Both the position numbers and the translations under genes were made by a program. This document shows, in pieces, positions 1-6,964 of a stretch of 15,172 nucleotides of DNA. The notes below the pieces were generated by a model. That model was not told the DNA's origin. It saw only the letters and a list, made by a program, of their open reading frames with translations, and did not search any database. Each line of letters begins with the position of its first letter. Position 1 is the first letter of the stretch. Origin of the DNA: Flavobacteriales bacterium (GTDB lineage: Bacteria; Bacteroidota; Bacteroidia; Flavobacteriales; Crocinitomicaceae); contig CANCEQ010000061.1 in assembly GCA_947375085.1 (NCBI GenBank), positions 1 through 15,172 of the forward strand, written 5' to 3'.

Positions 1-979
1 GGCGAATAAGTTTTACTTTATTACCTTCGATTTTTATGTTTTTGTACTGATGTGGTTTAAAATAATAGTATCCCTTTTTGCAATAGACGTGTAAACCTCC
101 TTTTCCAACATTTTCTAAATAAAATTGTTTTCTAGAAATATTTTCAGTAAAACGTTGTCTTTGATTTGGAAAACAAAAAATTCCCAAAACACCAATGACA
201 AGGAAAGTTAAAGTTGTATAAATGAGTTTGTTTTTAAAAATGATTTTATTGATAAGATAAAATATAATTCCAGGAATTAAACATAATAATATATATGGTT
301 TAAATAATATCATAATGATTGCTGCTAAGCAACCTATCACAATCCTTTTTAAAATTGGATCTTTCTTTAATACTGCTCTAGCGAATAAACCTATACCTAA
401 AACTAGAAGTGGTTCTTTTAAATTACTTGAAGACCAAAAAAGTAAACTCGGGAATAATAACAAAGAGTAAAACAATGTTTTTGGTGGTAATTTTGAAAGT
501 GGTTGAATAGAAATATACAATTGAAGAATGCCTATCAAAGATAAAAAGCACATTAAAAGTATATTTACAAATTCATTTCCAAAAGAAATAAATCGAAATA
601 AGCAGTTGATTCTAATTGTATTACGAGAGTCATTTATAAATGTGAAATTACCTGCATTCCAAATAAATGTTTTACTCATATATTCTTTTGACATTTTAAC
701 ATTTTCACCTATACCTGTAAATAGAGCAAAAAAATCACTTTTTGACTTTAAAAAGACTTCATAAAGTTGATTGCTTTCATCAAAAAATCGCATAGCATCT
801 GATGGTTCAGAAGTGTTTTTTATTGAATAGATGTATACATAAGTAAAAAACAAACCCATCAAGGTTTTAATAGAAAAAGCAAGAGGTATTGTCCAGTTAT
901 TTAATGTGTTAACTTTAAAAAAAGTCAAATACCTTAAACTAAGACTAATGAATAAGAAGTAAATTAAGGAAACAATCAT
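1..979 (-). CDS. Polytopic membrane protein of unknown function, paralog B (3' end beyond window)
   Basis: Reading the minus strand from the ATG at 979 gives 326 uninterrupted codons that run off the left edge, so the C-terminus is missing. The protein is rich in hydrophobic segments: at its N-terminus, around residues 30-50, and several more between about 130 and 260. It aligns without a gap over residues 1-204 with the protein encoded just upstream; both share NDSRN..R (near residue 120), RFISFG/QFISFG, FPS.LFW.S...KEP (near 175-190) and KPY. The start codon overlaps the stop of that neighbour as ATGA, so the two are probably translationally coupled in one operon. The fold recalls polysaccharide polymerase-like membrane proteins of Bacteroidota, but this is only an impression and I do not assign a function. 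It is certainly coding; its role is unknown. Confidence 0.85.
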   Translation of the reverse strand, partial: MIVSLIYFLFISLSLRYLTFFKVNTLNNWTIPLAFSIKTLMGLFFTYVYIYSIKNTSEPSDAMRFFDESNQLYEVFLKSKSDFFALFTGIGENVKMSKEYMSKTFIWNAGNFTFINDSRNTIRINCLFRFISFGNEFVNILLMCFLSLIGILQLYISIQPLSKLPPKTLFYSLLLFPSLLFWSSSNLKEPLLVLGIGLFARAVLKKDPILKRIVIGCLAAIIMILFKPYILLCLIPGIIFYLINKIIFKNKLIYTTLTFLVIGVLGIFCFPNQRQRFTENISRKQFYLENVGKGGLHVYCKKGYYYFKPHQYKNIKIEGNKVKLIR

Positions 980-2442
980 TGATTTTTAATTTCTTTCGGT
1001 TTAACTATGATTAGACTAACCAATATTAAAGCTAAAAGAGCCGGAAATCTATATCTAAATATTGCACCAATAACAGGTGTTGTCCATCCAATTATAAGAA
1101 ATAGAAATATAGAGAAAATGAGTAAACTAACAACAAGTGCTTTTTCATTTGATTCTAATTTACGTTTTTTAATAAATGAATAAATAAGTAGGATGGAAAG
1201 TAACCAAACTTCAAACATTGCAGGATATTTTAAACTACTTCCAGGGTCGAATGGAAATGGTCTGAAGTAACTGTTAATAAGAGCTTCAGGTATGTTTTTA
1301 ATTAATTGAATAAATGAACGATTGATCATGGTGGTTTTTATGTAACTGTTTGCTCCTCCAACATAATATTTAAGTTTTCGTTTTTTATTCTCAGGTAAAA
1401 TTTTTCTTTTTACTGGAGCATAGGTGTTTTTTCTTGAAACAATTAGGCAAGTTGTAGGCTTTTTTATTTGAACTAGTTTATGCTTGATGTCGATATCTAA
1501 TTTATCAAATTGACTGGGGTTAAAATAAAATTGACTTGTATCTCCTTTGATAAAAAGTCCACCTTTTCCAATGTGGTCAAAATCATACTGTTTCCTAGAT
1601 AGAAAATCAACTGTTTTAACACGAATCGGTTTGAGAATTATAGTGCTTAAGCCTATTAAAATTATTATATATATTAAACTAATTAAGATTTTTTCTTTTA
1701 CAAGGTATTTGTATATAAGGTAAAATAAAATTGCAGGAATAACACTTGCGAGAACATAAGGTTTGATACTGAAAAGTAAAATAGAACCACCTATTCCATA
1801 TAGAATTCTTTTTTGTTTGTTGTCTGTTGATAAAAATGAACGGGTACAAAGACCTAATCCTAAAAGTAAAATAGGTTCTTTTAATATGCCTGAAGTCCAA
1901 AATAGGATACTTGGAAAGAGTAAAATGACAAAGAAAAAAAGTAGCGGTTTTACTTTTGAATATGGTTGAAAAGCTATATATAAATGTTTTAAACCTATTA
2001 AAGCAATAAAACACATAAAAAGTGAGTGAATATATGCTGATCCGAATGATATAAATTGAATTACACTATGTAATCGAATAATATTTCTAGAATCATTGAC
2101 TATCGTTACACTTCCTGCATCCCATAAAAATGTATCTTGAAGATATTGTTTAATTAAATATTTCTCGTCACCAAATCCAAATAAGAGTGAAAAGTAGTCT
2201 TTGATAGAACGGGTAAAAACATTTCGTAGATTTTTACTTTCAGCCAGAAAACGCATCGTATCTGAAGGTACTGAATTATTAGTGTCAGGATGTAAGTACA
2301 TCATTAAAAATAGAATTCCAACTCCTATTTTAATTAAAAAAGCGGAGGGCATAACCCATAAAGGCATGTTTTTTAATTGTAAAAAACTCCAATAGCGAAA
2401 TGCTAATAAGAAAATGATTGTATATAGAATATCTAAAATCAA
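976..2442 (-). CDS. Polytopic membrane protein of unknown function, paralog A (Wzy-like at best)
   Basis: The 488-residue protein has many hydrophobic segments, in a block from about 1-55 and 130-280 and again from about 405-485, separated by a basic loop of roughly 120 residues (about 285-405) containing IGKGGLFIKGD. Family-like motifs are PSDTMRF near 60, NDSRN near 117, FPSILFWTSGILKEP near 175, and a C-terminal GAIFRYRFPALLAL. The last motif resembles the RYR/P ending of sugar-polymer membrane enzymes, hence a weak guess of a Wzy/EpsG-like surface-polymer protein. No ATG precedes residue 26 and an in-frame TAA lies six codons upstream of the TTG. Because the TTG at 2442 aligns exactly with the ATG of the downstream paralog, I keep TTG. 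The gene is divergent from htpG. Confidence is high that it is a gene and low on function. Confidence 0.85.
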   Translation of the reverse strand: MILDILYTIIFLLAFRYWSFLQLKNMPLWVMPSAFLIKIGVGILFLMMYLHPDTNNSVPSDTMRFLAESKNLRNVFTRSIKDYFSLLFGFGDEKYLIKQYLQDTFLWDAGSVTIVNDSRNIIRLHSVIQFISFGSAYIHSLFMCFIALIGLKHLYIAFQPYSKVKPLLFFFVILLFPSILFWTSGILKEPILLLGLGLCTRSFLSTDNKQKRILYGIGGSILLFSIKPYVLASVIPAILFYLIYKYLVKEKILISLIYIIILIGLSTIILKPIRVKTVDFLSRKQYDFDHIGKGGLFIKGDTSQFYFNPSQFDKLDIDIKHKLVQIKKPTTCLIVSRKNTYAPVKRKILPENKKRKLKYYVGGANSYIKTTMINRSFIQLIKNIPEALINSYFRPFPFDPGSSLKYPAMFEVWLLSILLIYSFIKKRKLESNEKALVVSLLIFSIFLFLIIGWTTPVIGAIFRYRFPALLALILVSLIIVKPKEIKNQ

Positions 2443-2447
2443 TACTT

Positions 2448-2475
2448 CAAAAATAATTTAGCCCAAAAATAACAA
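2448..2475 (-). promoter_or_regulatory. Possible promoter of the membrane paralog pair
   Basis: On the minus strand, TATTTTTG (2455-2448) matches the Bacteroidota -7 box TAnnTTTG, with TTG 17 bases upstream (2475-2473). It lies only 6 bases before the TTG start, which would make the transcript nearly leaderless. Either the box is a chance match in A/T-rich DNA or the start is unusual. Confidence 0.3.
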
Positions 2476-2490
2476 TAATCATCGGTCCGT

Positions 2491-2528
2491 TCACGTCAGT
2501 TTGTCTAAAATTCACACGACAGTTTGTC
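2491..2528 (+). promoter_or_regulatory. Duplicated operator-like element upstream of htpG
   Basis: Two 15-base copies, TCACGTCAGTTTGTC (2491-2505) and ACACGACAGTTTGTC (2514-2528), agree at 13 positions and start 23 bases apart, about two helical turns. The right copy contains a perfect inverted repeat GACA-GTT-TGTC (2518-2528), and the left copy has GTCA in place of GACA. They end about 58 bases before the htpG ATG, where a promoter should lie. No TAnnTTTG box is visible there. A stress-regulator or alternative sigma site is my inference. It is not the CIRCE element. Confidence 0.4.
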
Positions 2529-2586
2529 AGTTTTTTTGAATGGCATAAACATTGATTTAAAGGAGGAAACAAATTTTAAATAAATT

Positions 2587-4476
2587 ATGAGAACAGGCCA
2601 AATTAATGTGCAAACGGAAAATATTTTTCCAATTATTAAAAAATTCTTGTACTCAGACCATGAGATTTTCTTACGAGAATTGGTTTCAAATGCAGTTGAT
2701 GCAACACAAAAATTGAAATTCCTTTCTTCAAATGGAGAATTTAAAGGGGAGTTGGGTGAATTGAGAGTGGATGTAATTTTAGATCCAGTTGAAAAAACAC
2801 TTACAATTAGAGATAGAGGAATTGGGATGACTGAAGAAGAGATTGATAAATACATCAATCAGATTGCTTTTTCTGGTGCAGAAGAATTTTTACAACAATA
2901 CAAAGGACAAGAAGGAGCGGAACAAATTATCGGACATTTTGGATTAGGATTTTATTCTGGATTCATGGTAGCTGAAAAAGTTCAAATTCGTACACTTTCT
3001 CGTCACGATGGAGCGAAAGCAGTTCAGTGGGAAAGTAACGGTTCTCCTGAATTTACAATTACAGATATTGAGAAAACAGATAGAGGTACTGATATCGTTC
3101 TTTTCATTTCTGAAGAATCAAAAGAATTTTTAGAAAAAGCGAGAGTTTCAGGAATTTTAGATAAATACTGTAAATTCTTACCAACTCCGGTTTACTTCGG
3201 AACTAAAACTGAATACATCGATTCTCCATCAGGTGAAAAAGATGACAAAGGAAATGTTAAAAGAGAAGCAATTGAAGTTGAAAATCAAATTAACAATCCA
3301 GAACCAGCTTGGACTAAAGCTCCAATTGACTTAAATAAAGATGATTACGATGCTTTCTACAGAGAATTGTACCCAACATCTTTTGATAGCCCGTTGTTTC
3401 ATATTCACTTAAATGTGGATTACCCATTTAATTTAACAGGAATTTTATACTTCCCTAAAATTAAAGAAAATGTTGAGGTTCAACGTAATAAAATCAATTT
3501 ATATTCAAATCAAGTATTCATTACTGATAGCGTAGCTGAAATAGTTCCTGAATTCTTGACATTGTTACACGGTGTTATTGATTCTCCAGACATTCCATTG
3601 AACGTTTCTCGTTCTTACTTGCAAAGTGATGGAAATGTGAAGAAAATTTCAGCTCACATTACTAAAAAAGTAGTGGACAAGTTAGCTGAAATGTTCAAAA
3701 AAGACCGTAAAGATTTCGAAGAGAAATGGGATGATTTACAAATCTTTGTTCAATATGGTTCTTTATCTGATGAGAAATTCGCAGAAAAAGCGAAAGGATT
3801 CTCATTGGTTAAAAATACGGATGGAACGTATTTCACAATTGAAGAATACAAAGAGAAAATTTCAACTTTACAAACGGATAAAGACGGAAAAACAATTGTA
3901 TTGTACACAAACTCTCCAGATGAGCAATATTCATTCGTAAAAAAAGCGAAAGATAGAGGGTATGATGTATTGAGTTTAGATGGACCATTGGTTTCTCACT
4001 GGATTTCTAAATTAGAGCAATCAATTGAAAATATTTCTTTTGTTCGTGTGGATGCTGATACATTAGATAAATTGATTAAGAAAGATGAAATTTTACCATC
4101 TAAATTGTCAAAAGAAGATGAGGAAGCGTTGAAACCATTGTTTGAAACAGTTGTGAACAAAGATAAATTCAATGTTTCTTTTGAAAGTATGAGTATTGAT
4201 GATGCTCCAATTGTAATTACACAACCAGAGTTTATTCGTCGTATGATGGAGCAACAAAAAATGGGTGGTGCAGGATTCTTTGGAGCTTTTCCTGAAACGT
4301 ATAACATGGTTGTAAATGGAAATCATGCTAAAATTTCAGAAGTTTTAAATGCTTCAAATGAGGCTGATAAAAATGCAAAAGTGAAACAATTAACTGACTT
4401 GGCTTTATTGTCTCAAGGAATGTTGAAAGGAGAAGCTTTAAGTAATTTTATTGATAGAAGTATCGAATTAGTTTAA
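2587..4476 (+). CDS. htpG: Molecular chaperone HtpG (Hsp90)
   Basis: This is the cytosolic Hsp90 chaperone, an ATP-driven dimer that folds and stabilises client proteins under stress. Its 629 residues are close to the usual length of bacterial HtpG. The N-terminal GHKL ATPase shows ELVSNAVDA with catalytic Glu31 and Mg-binding Asn35, DRGIGM with Asp76 (adenine contact), and the lid glycine motif GHFGLGFYSG at 116-125. The middle domain has NVSR with the gamma-phosphate Arg342. The C-terminal dimerisation domain runs from about 505 and has a QQKMGGAGFFG stretch near 556. An in-frame TAA at 2581-2583 forces the start at the ATG of 2587. It is divergent from the membrane paralogs and followed by an intrinsic terminator and a J-domain co-chaperone gene. 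The repeats upstream suggest stress control. The family identification is secure. Confidence 0.98.
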   Translation: MRTGQINVQTENIFPIIKKFLYSDHEIFLRELVSNAVDATQKLKFLSSNGEFKGELGELRVDVILDPVEKTLTIRDRGIGMTEEEIDKYINQIAFSGAEEFLQQYKGQEGAEQIIGHFGLGFYSGFMVAEKVQIRTLSRHDGAKAVQWESNGSPEFTITDIEKTDRGTDIVLFISEESKEFLEKARVSGILDKYCKFLPTPVYFGTKTEYIDSPSGEKDDKGNVKREAIEVENQINNPEPAWTKAPIDLNKDDYDAFYRELYPTSFDSPLFHIHLNVDYPFNLTGILYFPKIKENVEVQRNKINLYSNQVFITDSVAEIVPEFLTLLHGVIDSPDIPLNVSRSYLQSDGNVKKISAHITKKVVDKLAEMFKKDRKDFEEKWDDLQIFVQYGSLSDEKFAEKAKGFSLVKNTDGTYFTIEEYKEKISTLQTDKDGKTIVLYTNSPDEQYSFVKKAKDRGYDVLSLDGPLVSHWISKLEQSIENISFVRVDADTLDKLIKKDEILPSKLSKEDEEALKPLFETVVNKDKFNVSFESMSIDDAPIVITQPEFIRRMMEQQKMGGAGFFGAFPETYNMVVNGNHAKISEVLNASNEADKNAKVKQLTDLALLSQGMLKGEALSNFIDRSIELV

Positions 4477-4500
4477 TTCTAATTCATAAATAATAAATAT

Positions 4501-4536
4501 GCGGAATCATTCATTGTTATTGATTCCGCTTTTTTT
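4501..4536 (+). terminator. Intrinsic terminator of htpG
   Basis: A perfect 9-bp stem, GCGGAATCA (4501-4509) with TGATTCCGC (4521-4529), closes an 11-base loop and is followed directly by seven T (4530-4536). It begins 25 bases after the htpG stop codon. It is the best-formed terminator in the window and overlaps the first codons of the longest reading of the next gene. Confidence 0.88.
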
Positions 4537-4555
4537 CATTTTAAATTGTACGATT

Positions 4556-5335
4556 TTGTTTAAATGGATATTAGCAATTGGAGGATTTGTTCTCTTCGGC
4601 AGAAATTTTATGGGAGCCGTTTTAGGATTTGTAATTGGTAATTTTATCGATAATTATCAGTCTATAATAAATAAAGCAAAGGCTCAGGCAAAAGCCGAAG
4701 GAAGAGAGTTTAAATCTGAAGATCTTTTTCAGTATTACCAACAACATACTTCTCAACATGATGTACCAACGATTTTAATGGCTTTGTCTGCTTCTATAAT
4801 GAAAGCAGATGGAAAAGTAGTGAAATCGGAATTGGATTACGTTAAAATGTTCTTAAGACAGCAATTCGGTGAAAATTATTCGAATACGCATTTACAAACT
4901 TTAAAACATTTTCTAGATTCAGGTGAGATTCCATTGGATCGTATTTGTCAGGATGTTCGAATGAGAATGCAGCCTGAAGTACGCGTTCAATTGATGCATT
5001 ATTTATTCGGAATTGCTAAAGCAGATGGAAGTGTTTCAGATGTTGAGATAAACTTGTTAAGTAGAATTGCTTCTATGATGGGGGTTTCAAGTGTAGACTT
5101 CGAAAGTGTGAAAAACATGTTCTATAGAAATGCTGATTCTGATTATAAAATTCTAGGGATTGAACCATCAGCAACTGACGATGAGGTGAAAAAAGCATAT
5201 CGTCAAATGGCGATTAAATTTCATCCCGATAAAGTAGCTTCAATGGGTGAAGAATACGAAAAAGGAGCAAAAGAGAAATTCCAACAAATTCAAAGTGCTT
5301 ACGATAATATAAAGAAAACGAGAGGAATCAAATAA
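4556..5335 (+). CDS. DjlA-like protein: membrane anchor, TerB domain and C-terminal J domain
   Basis: This is probably an inner-membrane-anchored Hsp40 co-chaperone that stimulates DnaK ATPase near the membrane. In order it has a glycine-rich hydrophobic segment (KWILAIGG to VIGNFID), a TerB-like helical domain with two acidic KADG repeats (MKADGKV and AKADGSV), and a C-terminal J domain starting at DYKILGI, with the essential HPD loop (FHPDK). That order is the DjlA order. Start: the reading frame is open from the ATG at 4499, but that ATG sits at the foot of the htpG terminator hairpin and its first 13 codons are the hairpin and T tract. Starting at TTG 4556 gives FKWILAIGG at the N-terminus, as I would expect for this family. 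ATG 4610 would cut the anchor. No promoter is visible in the short gap, so read-through from htpG is possible. The family call is strong; the start is uncertain. Confidence 0.85.
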   Translation: MFKWILAIGGFVLFGRNFMGAVLGFVIGNFIDNYQSIINKAKAQAKAEGREFKSEDLFQYYQQHTSQHDVPTILMALSASIMKADGKVVKSELDYVKMFLRQQFGENYSNTHLQTLKHFLDSGEIPLDRICQDVRMRMQPEVRVQLMHYLFGIAKADGSVSDVEINLLSRIASMMGVSSVDFESVKNMFYRNADSDYKILGIEPSATDDEVKKAYRQMAIKFHPDKVASMGEEYEKGAKEKFQQIQSAYDNIKKTRGIK

Positions 5336-5340
5336 TTTTA

Positions 5341-5387
5341 AATGTTTGATGTTGAATATTCTAATCAAACATTCAACATCAAACATT
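5341..5387. terminator. 17-bp inverted repeat, probable bidirectional terminator
   Basis: AATGTTTGATGTTGAAT (5341-5357) and ATTCAACATCAAACATT (5371-5387) are perfect reverse complements around a 13-base spacer. The element fills the gap between the djlA-like stop and the convergent methyltransferase stop, the place for a two-way terminator. It lacks a strong T tract on either strand. The spacer carries another ATCAAAC, so ATCAAACATT occurs twice in tandem (5364-5373 and 5378-5387), allowing an alternative pairing. Confidence 0.6.
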
Positions 5388-5389
5388 AA

Positions 5390-6121
5390 TCATCCTTTAG
5401 ATTGACTCAATCCAATCAAAAACATGGTTGGGTACTTTTCTAAATCAAATGCTTTTTCTCTCCATTGTTTAATTGAATAGGTTCTAACCGAAGCATTTGG
5501 CATTGTAAGATTATGAGCGATGCATAACATCGTTGTATCAGCTAATTCATTTAACAAATCTTCTAATACATTCATATTTCTAAAAGGTGTATCCATAAAG
5601 ATGTGAGTTCTATCATTTCTTCTTGCATCTCCCTCAAAGTCTTTTAATTTTTTTACACGATCCTTACGTTCTTTTGGTAGGTATCCATGAAACGTAAAAC
5701 TTTGACCACTAAAACCACTCCCCATTAAACCTAATAAGATTGACGATGGTCCAACTAAAGGCATAACATGAATTTCTTTTTCGTGAGCTAAAGCTACTAA
5801 TTCAGCTCCTGGATCAGCAATTCCCGGACAACCAGCGTCAGAAATAATTGCTAAATTTTCACCGTTTAAAACAGGTTTAATCATTTTATACAATTCATCT
5901 TGAGGTGTTTTCTTGTTCAAAATGAAAAATGTAGAATCGTCAATAGGAAATTCACGGTCTAATTTACGTAGGTATCTTCTCGCCATTTTCACATCTTCAA
6001 CAGCGAAGTAGCGAAAAGAAGTTGCCAAATTAGCAACGTCAGGCGGAATGATATCTGTTGTAGTTTCTCCTCCTAAAGTTGTAGGAAGTAAATAAATTTT
6101 ACCGTGAGCAATATGTGACAT
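5390..6121 (-). CDS. SAM-dependent methyltransferase, divergent RsmI/tetrapyrrole-methylase family
   Basis: The protein has 243 residues and belongs to the tetrapyrrole-methylase fold family that contains RsmI, the 16S rRNA 2'-O-methyltransferase. The SAM-site glycine motif SDAGCPGIADPG is at 94-105, followed by PLVGPSSIL (121-129) and FHGYLPKERK (144-153). Canonical RsmI has SDAGTPLISDPG and an EDTR motif; here these are SDAGCPGIADPG and VEDVKMA. I therefore read it as the second RsmI-like paralog that I recall from Bacteroidota, with an unproven substrate. The start is an ATG at 6121 giving MSHIAHGKIYLLPT, which reaches the first beta strand. It lies 21 bases downstream of the phosphatase gene and is probably co-transcribed with it; the inverted repeat at 5341-5387 would end the transcript. 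Confidence 0.88.
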   Translation of the reverse strand: MSHIAHGKIYLLPTTLGGETTTDIIPPDVANLATSFRYFAVEDVKMARRYLRKLDREFPIDDSTFFILNKKTPQDELYKMIKPVLNGENLAIISDAGCPGIADPGAELVALAHEKEIHVMPLVGPSSILLGLMGSGFSGQSFTFHGYLPKERKDRVKKLKDFEGDARRNDRTHIFMDTPFRNMNVLEDLLNELADTTMLCIAHNLTMPNASVRTYSIKQWREKAFDLEKYPTMFLIGLSQSKG

Positions 6122-6142
6122 ATTTTTAGTTTGAGTGAACTT

Positions 6143-6610
6143 TTAAAGTTCGTTGTTTTTAATTTTTTCTATAATTCGGTCTGTAGCAGCATCTAATAAA
6201 TGATACACTTCAATAAAACCTTCTTCACCACCATAATAAGGGTCTGGAACTTCTTTGTTTTGAGAAGGATAACTTAAATTTAGGATTAACTCTACCTTTT
6301 TCTTATCATCTTCATTTCGAGCCATTTGTAGGATGTTTGCCTTGTTGCTCTTATCCATTACATATATTTTATCGAATTTATCAAAGTCTTCTATGACAAA
6401 TTTTCTTGAACGAAGTTCATCGATAGGTGTACCAAATTTTTTAGCTGTTTGACACATACGAGGGTCTGGCGCATCTCCACTATGAATCCCTGATGTACCT
6501 GCTGAATCAACTTCAACATCTAATTTATTGTCGCTTACTTTTTTTCGGAGTAAACCATCTGCTAATGGTGAACGACAAATATTTCCTAGACAAACCATTA
6601 AAATATTCAT
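6143..6610 (-). CDS. Low-molecular-weight protein-tyrosine phosphatase
   Basis: This is a small cytosolic phosphatase of the arsenate-reductase-like fold that removes phosphate from tyrosine. Its 155 residues match the family length. The P-loop VCLGNICRSP gives nucleophile Cys7 and phosphate-binding Arg13, followed by Ser14. The general acid is Asp123 in VPDPYYGG near the C-terminus. The segment DSAGTSG (35-41) is also typical. The start is the ATG at 6610, two codons before the first strand. It is the first gene of a two-gene unit with the RsmI-like methyltransferase. From memory, this pair often sits next to dnaA in Bacteroidota; here its neighbour is rpoD, transcribed away from it. In other bacteria such phosphatases act in exopolysaccharide control, but nothing nearby proves that role here. 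Confidence 0.94.
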   Translation of the reverse strand: MNILMVCLGNICRSPLADGLLRKKVSDNKLDVEVDSAGTSGIHSGDAPDPRMCQTAKKFGTPIDELRSRKFVIEDFDKFDKIYVMDKSNKANILQMARNEDDKKKVELILNLSYPSQNKEVPDPYYGGEEGFIEVYHLLDAATDRIIEKIKNNEL

Positions 6611-6964
6611 AGGACGAAAATTAAATTGTAATAATCATTTTCAACAACCTTAAGAAATGAAAGCATAAACAAGGTTATTTTCTACCACAAAATTAAACAA
6701 ACTATTCAAAGAATTTGTGATGTATGTCAAGTTTCAATTTTTTAAAGGCAATATTTAAAGATTTTGGATGTTATATGGGTATAAATAAGTTAAAAATTCA
6801 TCTAATTTCTTTTATTTTCGATGGGGATGAATAAATATACTTTCGAGGGTATGTTTTGTTCATTTAACTAAAAATAACATCAAAAATAAATGTATTTGCG
6901 GTTACGAATGTTTAATTTAAACGTTATGAAGACATAGAGATTATTCACTTTAATATACATTGCC
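6611..6964. other. 354-bp divergent intergenic region between phosphatase and rpoD
   Basis: No convincing gene or structured RNA is visible. The region should hold promoters for both flanking units. On the minus strand there are two TAnnTTTG matches, TAATTTTG (6695-6688) and TATTTTTG (6888-6881); the first is better placed. On the plus strand I find no exact -7 box; the nearest is TATGTTTTG (6850-6858), one base too long. A nine-codon ORF (6908-6937) is probably chance. A weak 6-bp stem, AACCTT/AAGGTT (6646-6651 and 6671-6676), is present. Confidence 0.5.
6688..6695 (-). promoter_or_regulatory. Candidate -7 box for phosphatase/methyltransferase unit
   Basis: The minus strand reads TAATTTTG, an exact match to the Bacteroidota -7 consensus TAnnTTTG, about 78 bases before the phosphatase ATG. 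No TTG is found 17-23 bases upstream, so support is partial. Confidence 0.35.

Noticed and set aside
528..764. Plus-strand open frame of 78 codons
   Set aside because: It lies opposite the partial membrane paralog, whose reading frame is supported by alignment with its neighbour; the plus frame is a shadow.
2561..2566. AGGAGG resembling a strong Shine-Dalgarno before htpG
   Set aside because: It ends 20 bases before the ATG, too far for normal use, no in-frame start lies nearer, and Bacteroidota rarely use such sites.
6137..6151. Palindrome GAACTTTTAAAGTTC at the phosphatase stop codon
   Set aside because: It is short, A/T-rich, overlaps the stop and has no T tract; likely chance or a weak hairpin inside an operon.
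6881..6888. Second minus-strand TAnnTTTG match, TATTTTTG
   Set aside because: It is about 270 bases from the phosphatase start with no TTG at the right distance; probably chance.
6908..6937. Nine-codon ORF upstream of rpoD (MFNLNVMKT)
   Set aside because: It is too short to judge, and such frames are frequent by chance in A/T-rich DNA; nothing suggests a leader peptide.
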